Origin: Novosphingobium huizhouense
Lineage (GTDB): Bacteria; Pseudomonadota; Alphaproteobacteria; Sphingomonadales; Sphingomonadaceae
DNA length: 64,000 nt
Assembly: GCF_020179475.1 (NCBI RefSeq)
Contig: NZ_JAILXZ010000001.1
Location: 806,001 to 870,000 of the forward strand
Direction: 5' to 3'
Shown here: one piece after another, positions 36,920 through 46,067 of the stretch
How positions within the stretch are numbered: position 1 is the stretch's first letter
Layout of the letters: the number at the start of each line of letters is the position of its first letter
Translations under genes and position numbers: made by a program
The notes under the pieces: model-generated
Database searches by the model: none
Seen by the model: only the letters and a program-made list of their open reading frames with translations
Told to the model about the DNA's origin: nothing

Positions 36920-39612
36920 GTTCGGATCTCCAGCCTTTCGCCGAAAACGGCGCTCCATGCCTGCGCCACGCGCTGCCGCATGGCGGCGACGGCGTCAAGC
37001 AAGTCGCCCCACCGGGCAAGCCCGCAGGCGCGCGCGACGATCGCGCGGCTGGCGGGCGGCGGATATTCGCCGTCGGGCGCGACCAGGCGGACCACCACCA
37101 GCAGCCGCGCCATCAGGTCGTGCGCTTCGCGCAGGCCCTGTGGCAACAACCCTGCATCCTCGAGCGCGGAAACGGCGTCGCCAAGGCCGGGTTCGATCGC
37201 CACATGGTCCCGCAGCTGGAGGAAGTGGACCATGAACTCGATGTCGACGAGCCCGCCGCGCAGCAGCTTGACGTCGAGCGGCCCCCGGGCGGGCTTGTGC
37301 TTCGCCATCTCGCCGCGCATCGCCAGCACGTCGCCGCGCAGCTTTTCCGCATCGCGCGGATGGTTGAGCACGCAGGCGACGATGCCGTCGAGCGCCGCGC
37401 GGTCGGCGGCGCTGCCGAACAGAGCGCGGGCGCGGCACAGCGCCATGTGCTCCCAGGTCCACGCCTCCTCGCGCTGGTAGCGCGCGAAGCTGTCGAGGCT
37501 GACCGCGATCGGGCCTTGTGCGCCCGAGGGGCGCAGCCGGGTATCGACCTCATAGAGCGCGCCCGCCGCAGTCGGCACCGACAGCGCGGCGATGACCCGC
37601 TGGGCGAGGCGGTTGTAGTAGAGCGTGCCCCCCAGCGGACGGCGGCCGTCGCTCTCGGCCATGTGATCGCCGCTGAACAGGAACACGAGGTCGAGGTCCG
37701 AGGCGTGGGTCAGCGCGGCGCCGCCGAGCCGCCCGAGCCCCAGGACGACCAGCCGGCTGTCGGGCACCGCGCCATGGACCGTCTCGAACTCGGCGCAGGC
37801 GGCGTCCCCGAGGACGAGGATCGCGGCCTCCGCAACGCGCGACAGGGCGGCGGCGATCTCCAGCGGATCGCGCCCCGCTTCGATCAGCTGGACGCCGAGC
37901 GCGAAGCGCAGTTCGCCGACCTTGCGGCGCACCGCATCGAGCAGGCGCTGGTAATCGTCGCCGGCTTCGTTGCGGCGCAAGTCCGCGGCGATCTCGGCGA
38001 CGGTGCCGGGCAGGTCGAAGGCCGAGCGGTCGATCAGCGTATCGAGCAGGTCGGCGCGGCGGGCGAGCTCGTCGGCGAGCGTGGGCGCATGGGCGAGCAC
38101 GCGCATGACCACGGCGAGCAGGCCCGGGCGCGCCTCAAGCAGGCGGAAGACGTTGATCGCCGAAGGAAGCGCGCCGATCAGCTGCTCCCAGCGCAGCAGC
38201 GCGCGATCGGGATCGGGCGCTTCGGACAACGCGCGCAGCAGTTGCGGGCGCAGGCGGGCGAAGGCGGCGCGCGCCTCGTCGCTGCGCAGCGCGCGGAACT
38301 GTCCGTTCTCCCAGGCTTCGATGCGCGCGGCGAGCTGCTCGCATTCGTCGAAGCCGCAGTCCGCCAGTTCGCGCACCAGCGGCTTCTCCGCGACCTGGAC
38401 CGCGCCGGCGGGCGCATAAGTCGCGATCAGCGCGTCAAAGCGGGCGCCGACCGCCTCGGAGATCGTGGCGAGCTCGGCCACGAGCGCCGCGCCATCGGCA
38501 AGCCCGTCGAGCCTCGCGACGTTGTCGAGCGCGGCGCGATCGGCGGGGAGCGAGTGGGTCTGCTGGTCGGCGACCATCTGCAGGCGATGCTCGATCGTGC
38601 GCAGGCGGTCGTAGCTCGCGCCCAGCACGTCGGCATCCTCGCGCGCGATGATCCCGGCCGCCGCGAGCGCGTCGAGGCTGGCGCGCGTGCCGCGCAGGCG
38701 CAGCGCCGGGTTGCGGCCGCCGTGGATCAGCTGGTGGGTCTGGGCGAAGAATTCGACCTCGCGGATCCCGCCGCGCCCGCGCTTGAGGTCGTAGCCGGGG
38801 CCGAGCGCCTGGCCGCCGATGTAGTGGTCGCGGATGCGGGTGGTCAGGCGGCCGATCTCGTCGATCGCGCCGAAATCGAGGCTGCGGCGCCAGACGAAGG
38901 GGCGGATGGTGTCGAGGAAGGCCTGCCCGCGCACCATGTCGCCCGCGGCGGCGCGGGCGCGGATAAAAGCGGCGCGCTCCCAGGCGAGCGCGCTCGATTC
39001 GTAGTGGGTGATCGCGCCTTCGAAGGGAATCGCCAGCGGGCTGACCTCGGACGCAGGGCGCAGCCGCAGGTCGACGCGGAAGACGTAGCCCTCGTCGGTG
39101 ACCTGGCCGAGCAGCTCGACCACCGCGCGCGCCACCCGCTGCGCCGCCTCGCCCGGATCGTCGCGCTCGCGCCGGGGCAGCACGTCGGGATCGTAGAGCA
39201 GGATGGGGTCGATGTCCGAGGAGTAGTTCAACTCGCCCGCGCCATGCTTGCCGAGCGCGATGGCGGAAAACCCCTGCGGCACGGCATCGGGCGCGCGCCG
39301 AAGGATGGCGGCGGCAATGGCGGCGTCGAGCGCTCGGTCGGCGAAGGCGGAGAGCGCCCCGGTGACCGCGGGCAACGGCATGGCGCCGGCGAGGTCGGCA
39401 ATGCCGATCGCCGTCGCCAGCGCGAGCCGCTCGCGGCGCAGCGCCACCGCGACATCGGCGGCGCCGTCGCCCGCAGCAGCGACCCAGGCCATGGCTTCGT
39501 CGAGACGGCCTTGCGCGAGCAGCGCTTCCAGTTCGCCCTGCCGGTCGAGCGCGCGAGCGAGGAAGGGCGAGCAGGTGCGGGCGCGGGTCAGCGCATTCTG
39601 CCAGTCGGTCAT
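36916..39612 (-). CDS. glnE: Bifunctional glutamine synthetase adenylyltransferase/adenylyl-removing enzyme
   Basis: The 898-aa enzyme adenylylates and deadenylylates glutamine synthetase in response to PII, so it sets nitrogen assimilation. It has two nucleotidyltransferase domains. The N-terminal one carries NYSSDIDPILLYD with the GYVFRVDLRLRP block, and the C-terminal one carries THASDLDLVFLF with YEVDTRLRPSG. KRGRGGIREVEFF and LLRGGLVDIEFM are paired family segments. I chose the ATG at 39612 (MTDWQNAL); the frame remains open 26 codons upstream. It is the first gene of glnE-bcp-DUF455. Confidence 0.95.
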   Translation of the reverse strand: MTDWQNALTRARTCSPFLARALDRQGELEALLAQGRLDEAMAWVAAAGDGAADVAVALRRERLALATAIGIADLAGAMPLPAVTGALSAFADRALDAAIAAAILRRAPDAVPQGFSAIALGKHGAGELNYSSDIDPILLYDPDVLPRRERDDPGEAAQRVARAVVELLGQVTDEGYVFRVDLRLRPASEVSPLAIPFEGAITHYESSALAWERAAFIRARAAAGDMVRGQAFLDTIRPFVWRRSLDFGAIDEIGRLTTRIRDHYIGGQALGPGYDLKRGRGGIREVEFFAQTHQLIHGGRNPALRLRGTRASLDALAAAGIIAREDADVLGASYDRLRTIEHRLQMVADQQTHSLPADRAALDNVARLDGLADGAALVAELATISEAVGARFDALIATYAPAGAVQVAEKPLVRELADCGFDECEQLAARIEAWENGQFRALRSDEARAAFARLRPQLLRALSEAPDPDRALLRWEQLIGALPSAINVFRLLEARPGLLAVVMRVLAHAPTLADELARRADLLDTLIDRSAFDLPGTVAEIAADLRRNEAGDDYQRLLDAVRRKVGELRFALGVQLIEAGRDPLEIAAALSRVAEAAILVLGDAACAEFETVHGAVPDSRLVVLGLGRLGGAALTHASDLDLVFLFSGDHMAESDGRRPLGGTLYYNRLAQRVIAALSVPTAAGALYEVDTRLRPSGAQGPIAVSLDSFARYQREEAWTWEHMALCRARALFGSAADRAALDGIVACVLNHPRDAEKLRGDVLAMRGEMAKHKPARGPLDVKLLRGGLVDIEFMVHFLQLRDHVAIEPGLGDAVSALEDAGLLPQGLREAHDLMARLLVVVRLVAPDGEYPPPASRAIVARACGLARWGDLLDAVAAMRQRVAQAWSAVFGERLEIRT

Positions 39613-39768
39613 GTCCCGGCGATGCCCGGTCGGAGCAGCCGAGGCAAGCATTGCGCGCGCCGGCCGGGGCGGTGTTGCGTCGCCCGCCACGCTCTGCCAA
39701 CGTCATGGCAGGACCGCAGGGACGCCCCGGCAATGCTGCGGTGGGCTGTGAACATGAAGGGAAATTCA

Positions 39769-41448
39769 ATGCCTTACCGTGTCGATCGCGCCTTTCGCGC
39801 CGCGCTGGTCGCGGGCGCTGCCTGCGCCACGCTGATTTCATCGGCAACCTTCGCCGCCGCGCCGGTGCCGCCGGTCGACGTGCCGGCGCTGCGCGCGACC
39901 ATCAAGACGCTGGCCTCCGACGAGTTCGAAGGGCGCGCCCCTTCGACCGCCGCCGAGCCGAAGGTGCTCGACGCGATCATCGCGCGGTTCAAGGCCGCGG
40001 GCCTTCAGCCCGGCAACAAGGGATCGTGGCTCCAGGACGTGCCGACCGTGGAGATGACCGCAAGCCAGTTCTCGCCGATGGTGATCAAGGCCAAGGGCCT
40101 GGCGCCGATGAGCTTCGCGATCGGCAAGGACTTCGTGGCGGGGTCGTACCGCTTCGTGCCGCAGACCAGGATCGCCGACAGCGAGCTGGTGTTCGTCGGC
40201 TACGGCATCAACGCCCCCGAGCTCGGCTGGAACGACTATGCCGGGCTCGACATGAAGGGGAAGACCGCGGTCATCCTCGTCAACGACCCGGACTACGAGA
40301 TGCAGGGCGAGGACGGGCCGTTCAAGGGCCGCCGGATGACCTACTACGGGCGCTGGACCTACAAGTTCGAGGAGGCCGCGCGCCAGGGGGCGACGGCGGC
40401 GATCGTCATCCACGATACCTATCCCGCCGCCTATGGCTGGAACGTGGTCCAGTCGAGCTGGACCGGCGCGCAATACTTCGTCCAGTCGGCCAATGACGGC
40501 ATGGACCAGACGGTCGCCAACGCCTGGGTGCAGAAGAGCGTGGCCGAGGCGGTCTTCAAGGCCGCCGGTCAGGACCTCGCCGGCCTGACCGCCGCGGCGA
40601 AGCAGAAGGGGTTCAAGGCGGTGCCGCTCGGCCTGACCATGGACCTCTCTTTCGACAACGCGATCCGCAAGGCGATGTCGCACAACGTGGTCGGCCTGAT
40701 GCCGGGCAAGACGCGCCCGGACGAATACGTGCTCTACAGCGCGCACTGGGATCACCTCGGCCGCTGCGAGGCGGACAAGTCCGGCGACGACATCTGCAAC
40801 GGCGCGGTCGACAACGCGACCGGGGTGGGTGCGCTCGCCGCGCTGGCGGACATGAACCACCGCGCCGGCCCTGCCGCGCGCAGCCAGGTGTTCCTTGCCG
40901 TCACGCTCGAGGAATCGGGGACGCTGGGATCGGAATACTATGCCGCGAACCCGGTGTTCCCGCTCGCCAGGACCGTTGGCGGGGTCAACATGGACGGCCT
41001 TTCGCCGACGGGGCGCGCGCGCGACGTGACCGTCACCGGTGGCGACAAGTCCGAGCTGACCACGCTGCTGCGCAAGGTCGAAAAGGACATGAACCTGTCC
41101 GAGACGCCCGAAAGCCATCCCGAGCGCGGGTACTACTACCGGTCGGATCACTTCAGCTTCGCCAAGCTGGGCGTGCCGATGTTCGACGTCGGCCTTGGCG
41201 AAGACCTCGAGAAGGGCGGCCGCGCGGCCGGCGAGGCGGCCTCGGAGGACTACACCGTCAACCGCTACCACCAGCCCAGCGACGAATACTCGGACAGCTG
41301 GGACATGTCGGGCATGGCGCAGGAAGTCGAACTGTTCTACCGGCTCGGCCGCGGGCTTGCCGACGGCAGCGACTGGCCGAACTGGCACCCCGGAGACGAA
41401 TTCCGCGCGATCCGCGACAAGAGCTTGGGCGAAGCGGGCAAGAAGTAG
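39769..41448 (+). CDS. M28-family metallopeptidase, secreted
   Basis: A 559-aa aminopeptidase-like protein with a signal peptide (about 1-31, ending TFAAA). An inserted PA-type domain (about 130-235) is followed by the di-zinc catalytic domain: SAHWDHLG, GAVDNATGVGALAAL, LEESGTLGSEYY, NMDGLSPTG and RSDHFSF. All metal ligands appear intact. It is periplasmic or exported and trims peptides. The ATG at 39769 has an AAGGGAA Shine-Dalgarno. An in-frame ATG at 39754 would add five residues. The next gene starts 11 bp after the stop. Confidence 0.93.
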   Translation: MPYRVDRAFRAALVAGAACATLISSATFAAAPVPPVDVPALRATIKTLASDEFEGRAPSTAAEPKVLDAIIARFKAAGLQPGNKGSWLQDVPTVEMTASQFSPMVIKAKGLAPMSFAIGKDFVAGSYRFVPQTRIADSELVFVGYGINAPELGWNDYAGLDMKGKTAVILVNDPDYEMQGEDGPFKGRRMTYYGRWTYKFEEAARQGATAAIVIHDTYPAAYGWNVVQSSWTGAQYFVQSANDGMDQTVANAWVQKSVAEAVFKAAGQDLAGLTAAAKQKGFKAVPLGLTMDLSFDNAIRKAMSHNVVGLMPGKTRPDEYVLYSAHWDHLGRCEADKSGDDICNGAVDNATGVGALAALADMNHRAGPAARSQVFLAVTLEESGTLGSEYYAANPVFPLARTVGGVNMDGLSPTGRARDVTVTGGDKSELTTLLRKVEKDMNLSETPESHPERGYYYRSDHFSFAKLGVPMFDVGLGEDLEKGGRAAGEAASEDYTVNRYHQPSDEYSDSWDMSGMAQEVELFYRLGRGLADGSDWPNWHPGDEFRAIRDKSLGEAGKK

Positions 41449-41459
41449 GGACAAGACGC

Positions 41460-42464
41460 ATGAGCGAGGCGGCGCCGGTGGTCTTTTCGGGGAGAATGCC
41501 CCCCGAATGGCATCCCCAGGACTGGCTGTGGATCGGTTTCCCCCACATCGCCGACGAGTGGTCGGGGGTGATCGATCGTGCGCAGGAACAGATCGCCGCC
41601 TTCGCCAGCGCCGTTGCCGACAGCGGCCAGCAGGTGCGCCTGCTGGTGCGCGACGCCGCCAACGAGATGCGGGCGCGGTCGCTGGTGTCGGCGGCGGTCA
41701 CTTTGGAACGGCGCGTCTATGGCGACGTGTGGGTGCGCGATACCGGTCCACTGGTGGTGCGCGATGCATCGGGCGCGCGCGCGGCGCGGCTGTTCGGCTT
41801 CAACGGCTGGGGGGGGAAATACCTGATGCCCGGCGACCAGGAGATCGGCGCGACGCTGGCCGCCGATGCGGGCCTTGCCGCCGACCGGTGCGACTGGATC
41901 CTCGAAGGGGGTGCGCTGGACGGCGATGGCACCGGTCTTGTCGCCACGACCGAGCAGTGCCTGCTCAACCCCAACCGCAACCCGCACCTGACGCGCGGCG
42001 AGATCGAGGCGCGGCTCGAGCGCGACCTCGGCTACGACCGGGTGTTGTGGCTGGGCGACGGGCTGATCAACGACCATACCGACGGCCACGTCGACAATCT
42101 CGCCCGGTTCGTTGCGCCCAACCGCCTGGCGGTGCCGCGCGCCACCGGACCGGACGATCCCAACGCCACGATTTACGCCGATACCGCTGCCCGGGCGCGC
42201 GACGCGGGGGTCGAGGTCGTCGATGTCCCGTCACCCGGGCGGGTCGAATGGGGCGGTACGGTGCAGCCGGCGAGCTACATGAACTTCGTTATCGCCAGCA
42301 ACGTGGTGATCGTGCCGATCTTCGGCACGGCGCACGACGATGATGGCGTGGCCGCGATTGCCGAGCTGTTTCCGACCCGCGCCACGATCGGGCTGATGGC
42401 CGATGCGGTGCTGGCGGGCGGGGGCGGATTCCACTGTTCCAGCCAGCAGATGCCGGCAGCCTGA
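41460..42464 (+). CDS. Agmatine deiminase / peptidyl-arginine deiminase family protein
   Basis: A 334-aa cytoplasmic guanidino-group hydrolase. Family motifs are YGDVWVRDTGP, ILEGGALDGDG, NDHTDGHVDN and the catalytic cysteine C326 in GGFHCSSQQMP. AguA would convert agmatine to N-carbamoylputrescine. No aguB homologue is adjacent, so an arginine-peptide or other guanidine substrate is possible. It is probably cotranscribed with the M28 peptidase, a pairing that could release and then degrade arginine-containing peptides (inference). Confidence 0.9.
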   Translation: MSEAAPVVFSGRMPPEWHPQDWLWIGFPHIADEWSGVIDRAQEQIAAFASAVADSGQQVRLLVRDAANEMRARSLVSAAVTLERRVYGDVWVRDTGPLVVRDASGARAARLFGFNGWGGKYLMPGDQEIGATLAADAGLAADRCDWILEGGALDGDGTGLVATTEQCLLNPNRNPHLTRGEIEARLERDLGYDRVLWLGDGLINDHTDGHVDNLARFVAPNRLAVPRATGPDDPNATIYADTAARARDAGVEVVDVPSPGRVEWGGTVQPASYMNFVIASNVVIVPIFGTAHDDDGVAAIAELFPTRATIGLMADAVLAGGGGFHCSSQQMPAA

Positions 42465-42467
42465 CGG

Positions 42468-43043
42468 TCAGCCGACCCAGTCGGCGACCTCGCGCGCCAC
42501 TTCGTTGGCTGCCCGGTTGAGCGCCGGGGCGATGTCCTGAGCATCGGGGTCGATCCCCGGCACGCGATTTTCGAAGCGCTTGGTCGCGATCGTCCCGTCG
42601 GGATTTTCGCGCGAGGCCTCGAAGCCGACGACCACGGCGCGGGTCGCGGCGTCGTAGCCCATGTCGAGGAGCCGGCCCGACACGCGCGTCCCCAGAACCC
42701 CGTTATCGCGTTCGCTCACCAGGCGGTTGCCCCGTGCGCGCAGCGTTTCGGCGAGCAGGTGCTGGAACTGGCGCGATGGGCGTTCGACCCACATCGTCTT
42801 CTTGAGATAGGCGATCCGGGTCGCATCGATCTGGACCGGCACGCGCAGCACCGCGACCTTCGCCGCCGCGGTCGGCTCGACCACGATCAGGGCGTCGTTC
42901 GGCTTGCCGCTGGCGGTCGCGCCGACCGCCGGCGCCGCTTCGGCATCGAGACTGAGCAGGCTCGTCGGGGGCTTCGCCCCGATCGACACGCAGCCAGCCA
43001 GCGAGAGCGGCAGCAGCAGGGAGCACAGCAGGGTCTTGTTCAT
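42468..43043 (-). CDS. ABC-type transport auxiliary lipoprotein (PqiC/MlaC-replacing)
   Basis: The 191-aa lipoprotein has a signal with lipobox LSLAGC (Cys at about residue 18). The mature domain matches the ABC_trans_aux fold by its order of strands, with VLRVPVQIDATRIAYLKK and MWVERPSRQFQHLLAE. It would sit in the outer membrane and receive or pass lipid from the MCE protein. It is the last gene of the mlaE-mlaF-mlaD set. Its stop lies only 3 bp from the stop of the convergent deiminase gene. Confidence 0.85.
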   Translation of the reverse strand: MNKTLLCSLLLPLSLAGCVSIGAKPPTSLLSLDAEAAPAVGATASGKPNDALIVVEPTAAAKVAVLRVPVQIDATRIAYLKKTMWVERPSRQFQHLLAETLRARGNRLVSERDNGVLGTRVSGRLLDMGYDAATRAVVVGFEASRENPDGTIATKRFENRVPGIDPDAQDIAPALNRAANEVAREVADWVG

Positions 43044-43059
43044 CGTGGGGCCTCCCGGC

Positions 43060-43998
43060 TCAGGGCTTGTAGTCCGGCAGCTTGGGGCTGCCGACGATGC
43101 TCGATACGCCGCGATCATTGATGCGGTCTGTCACTTCGCGCAAGGAGCGCGTCGTCGCCTGAAGTTCGCGGATCGCCGCTTCGGCGGCGGGCAGCGTGCG
43201 CGCGTTGAGCTGCTGCACCCCGGGCCGCGCGTCGTCGGCGGTCGCCTTGAGCGCATCGGCGGCGCCCTGCACCGACTTTAGCGTGGTGCGCAGCTGTTTG
43301 GCGATGCCGTTGCCTTCGTCGTTCAGCATGGAATCGGCGCTGCCGGCGACCTTCTCGAAGGCGGCGAGCGTATAGTTCGCCTGGCGCAGCGTCGCCTGCA
43401 GTTCGGCCAGCGTGCGCTTCACGTCGGGCGAGGCATCGGCAAGGTTGCCGGTCAGCTTGTCGGTATGGGCGAGGATGTTCTCGATCGACTTCTGGTTCTT
43501 GTCCGACAGCACCATCGTCAGCCGTTCGGTCAGCGTCGCCAGCCGTTCGAGCAGCAGTGGCGCGTTCGACAGGATCTCGCCGAGCCCGCTGCGCTTGGTC
43601 GGGATCACCGGCGCGCCCTCGGGGCCCGGCTCGACGATCGGCGGGGCGCCCTTCATAGCTCCCTGGAGCTGGATCGTGGTGACGCCGGTGAAGCTGCCCT
43701 GCAGGCTCGCGGTCGTGCCCTGGAGGATCGGCACCTTGCTGTCGACGCGAATGCGCACGCGGACGAGGCCGGGATCGCGCTCCCACAGCTCGATATCCTT
43801 GACCTGGCCCGAGGGGACGCCCGAAAACGACACTTCGGAGCCCTTGGCGAGGCCGTCGACCGACTGCTTGAAGAAGATGTCGTATTCGTTCTGCGCGCCC
43901 TGGTTGAGCCGCGCGATCCAGATGGTGAGCGCGGCCATGCCCGCCAGCAGCAGCAGCGTGACGGCTCCGACCCAGATGTTGTTCGAGCGCGTTTCCAT
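43060..43998 (-). CDS. mlaD: MCE-domain protein of an Mla-type lipid transporter
   Basis: A 312-aa protein with one N-terminal transmembrane helix (about 9-29), an MCE domain (about 38-115, with DGLAKGSEVSFSGVPSGQV) and a long helical C-terminal region (about 145-300). The helices probably form part of the periplasmic hexamer channel. It shuttles phospholipid between membranes with the permease and ATPase encoded upstream. Two bases separate its start from the mlaF stop. Confidence 0.92.
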   Translation of the reverse strand: METRSNNIWVGAVTLLLLAGMAALTIWIARLNQGAQNEYDIFFKQSVDGLAKGSEVSFSGVPSGQVKDIELWERDPGLVRVRIRVDSKVPILQGTTASLQGSFTGVTTIQLQGAMKGAPPIVEPGPEGAPVIPTKRSGLGEILSNAPLLLERLATLTERLTMVLSDKNQKSIENILAHTDKLTGNLADASPDVKRTLAELQATLRQANYTLAAFEKVAGSADSMLNDEGNGIAKQLRTTLKSVQGAADALKATADDARPGVQQLNARTLPAAEAAIRELQATTRSLREVTDRINDRGVSSIVGSPKLPDYKP

Positions 43999-44000
43999 GG

Positions 44001-44813
44001 CTAGCCCTTCTGCTGCTCTGACGCGGCGCCGTTGCGCTGCTTGGCCGATTGCGCGGCGCGCCCGCGCGGGCCGTTGAAGTATTCCTGGATCCAGGGGTGA
44101 TCGAGCGCGAGCAGTTCGGGGATCGTCCCGCAGGCGATCACCTTGCGGTCGGCCAGCACCGCGACGCGGTCGCAGATCTCGTAGAGCGTGTCGAGATCGT
44201 GGGTGATCAGGAACACGGTAAGGTTCAGCGTCTGCTGCAGCCCCAGGATCAGCTGGTCGAACGCCGCCGCCCCGATCGGGTCGAGGCCCGCGGTCGGCTC
44301 GTCGAGGAACAGCAGTTCGGGATCGAGCGCGAGCGCGCGCGCGAGCCCGGCGCGCTTCTTCATGCCGCCCGACAGTTCGCTCGGATACTTGCGCGTGGCA
44401 TTGGCGGGCAGGCCTGACAGCAGCACCTTGTAGCGCGCGATCTCGTGCCGCAGCTCGTCCTCGATCTCGGGATAGAACTCGCGCAGGGGAACTTCGACGT
44501 TTTCGGCCACGGTCAGCGTCGAGAACAGCGCGCCGCCCTGGAACAGCACGCCCCAGCGGCTGCGGATGTCGATGTCCTCGTCGTCGCGCGCGTCGGTGAT
44601 CGAGCTGCCCAGCACCTCGATCTCGCCCTCGGCCGGCACCTGCAGGCCGATGATCGAGCGCATCAGCACCGACTTGCCGGTGCCCGAGCCGCCGACCACG
44701 CCGATGATCTCACCCTTGCGCACCTCTAGGTCGAGCCCTTCGTGGACGACGTGGTCGCCGAACACGTTCTTCAGGCCGCGCACGCGGATCGGGATGTCCG
44801 GGCACTCCCTCAT
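44001..44813 (-). CDS. mlaF: Mla-type ABC transporter ATPase
   Basis: The 270-aa nucleotide-binding subunit has Walker A GGSGTGKS, the Q-loop VLFQGGALF, the ABC signature ELSGGMKKRAGLARAL, Walker B LLFLDEPTAGLDP and the switch histidine in LITHDLDT. The C-terminal tail is Arg/Gln-rich. It powers phospholipid transport across the inner membrane with the MlaE permease. Its ATG overlaps the mlaE stop by 4 nt. Confidence 0.95.
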   Translation of the reverse strand: MRECPDIPIRVRGLKNVFGDHVVHEGLDLEVRKGEIIGVVGGSGTGKSVLMRSIIGLQVPAEGEIEVLGSSITDARDDEDIDIRSRWGVLFQGGALFSTLTVAENVEVPLREFYPEIEDELRHEIARYKVLLSGLPANATRKYPSELSGGMKKRAGLARALALDPELLFLDEPTAGLDPIGAAAFDQLILGLQQTLNLTVFLITHDLDTLYEICDRVAVLADRKVIACGTIPELLALDHPWIQEYFNGPRGRAAQSAKQRNGAASEQQKG

Positions 44814-45940
44814 CCCCAGCCGATCTCGGTGAAGAACACCGCGAAGAAGGCGTCGAGCACGATCACCATGAAGATCGCCATGACCACGGCCGCGGTGGTG
44901 CGGGTGCCGACTTCCTCGGCATTGTTGCGTACCTGCAAGCCCTGGTAGCAGCCCGAGACCGCAACGATCAGGCCGAACACCGGGCCCTTGACCAGCCCGA
45001 CCCAGACATCGTGCAGCGGCACCACTTCCTGGATGCGGGCGAGGAAGGTGAAGAACGGAATGCCGAGCGTGAGCGAGGACAGGAAAGCGCCGCCGACGAT
45101 GCCGAGGAAGGCGGAATAGATGCCGAGCAGCGGCATCATGATCATCGTCGCGAGAATGCGCGGGATCACCAGCGCCTCCATCGGCGAAACGCCGATCGTG
45201 CGCATGGCGTCGACTTCCTCGGTCAGCTTCATCGTGCCGAGCTGCGCGGCGAAGGCCGAGCCCGAGCGGCCGGCGACCATGATCGCGGTCATCAGGATGC
45301 CGAGCTCGCGCAAGGTCAGGCGGCCGACGAGGTTGACGGTGTAGATCTCCGCGCCGAACTGGCGCAGCTGCACCGCGCCCTGTTGCGCGATGACGATGCC
45401 GACGAGGAAGCTCATCAGCGCGATGATGCCGAGCGCGTTGACGCCGACCAGCTCCATCTGGTGGACCAGCGCCTTGGTGCGGAAGGTAGAGGGGCGGCGC
45501 AGCAGCGCCCAGCAGGCCTGGACGTAGAGACCGAGGAAGCCGAGCACCTGCAGCGTCCCACGGCCGAGGCCGATGATCGTCTCCCCCACCCGCGCGGGCA
45601 CGCGGCTGAACAGCGGCAGCCGCTCGCCGGCGACCGGCTCGCGGTTGTCGTCGGCCTGGCTGACCGCGGCGATCAGGCGTTCGGCTTCGGGCTTGCAGTT
45701 GACGATCCGCGCGCCGGTGCGCTGCGCGACGCGCCAGGCGACCCAGGCGCCGACGGTGTCGATCCGGGTGACGCCGGTCATGTCGATCCGCGCTAGCGGG
45801 GCCGGGACATCGCGGATGCGTGCGTCGATCGGCCCGAGCGAGGCCACGGTCATCGGGCCGGAGAACGCCAGCGTGGCGCCACCGCCATCGCCGGACGCAG
45901 CTTCGTCCGACGCGATCGTGAAGTCGGTCAGCGCCCGCAT
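44810..45940 (-). CDS. mlaE: MlaE-family permease with fused N-terminal STAS domain
   Basis: A 376-aa protein. The first 105 residues resemble a STAS domain (PLARIDMTGVTRIDTVGAW) and thus provide in one chain what E. coli supplies as MlaB. The rest is the permease, with five or so helices and the family segment GRSGSAFAAQLGTMKLTEEVDAMRT kept in two pieces here as GRSGSAFAAQLG and EEVDAMRTIGVSP. It is the first gene of the lipid-transport operon and diverges from valS, 127 bp away. Confidence 0.93.
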   Translation of the reverse strand: MRALTDFTIASDEAASGDGGGATLAFSGPMTVASLGPIDARIRDVPAPLARIDMTGVTRIDTVGAWVAWRVAQRTGARIVNCKPEAERLIAAVSQADDNREPVAGERLPLFSRVPARVGETIIGLGRGTLQVLGFLGLYVQACWALLRRPSTFRTKALVHQMELVGVNALGIIALMSFLVGIVIAQQGAVQLRQFGAEIYTVNLVGRLTLRELGILMTAIMVAGRSGSAFAAQLGTMKLTEEVDAMRTIGVSPMEALVIPRILATMIMMPLLGIYSAFLGIVGGAFLSSLTLGIPFFTFLARIQEVVPLHDVWVGLVKGPVFGLIVAVSGCYQGLQVRNNAEEVGTRTTAAVVMAIFMVIVLDAFFAVFFTEIGWG

Positions 45941-46067
45941 CGTATCCGCTTCATGCGGGAAAAGTTGCAAGGCGACAAGTGCAGCACGTGCGACGTAACG
46001 CCGAAGCATGGCCTCGTATCCCGCCTTGTGCTTGCAGCGTGGGCGTCGGGGTGGCAGAGCGCCGCGC

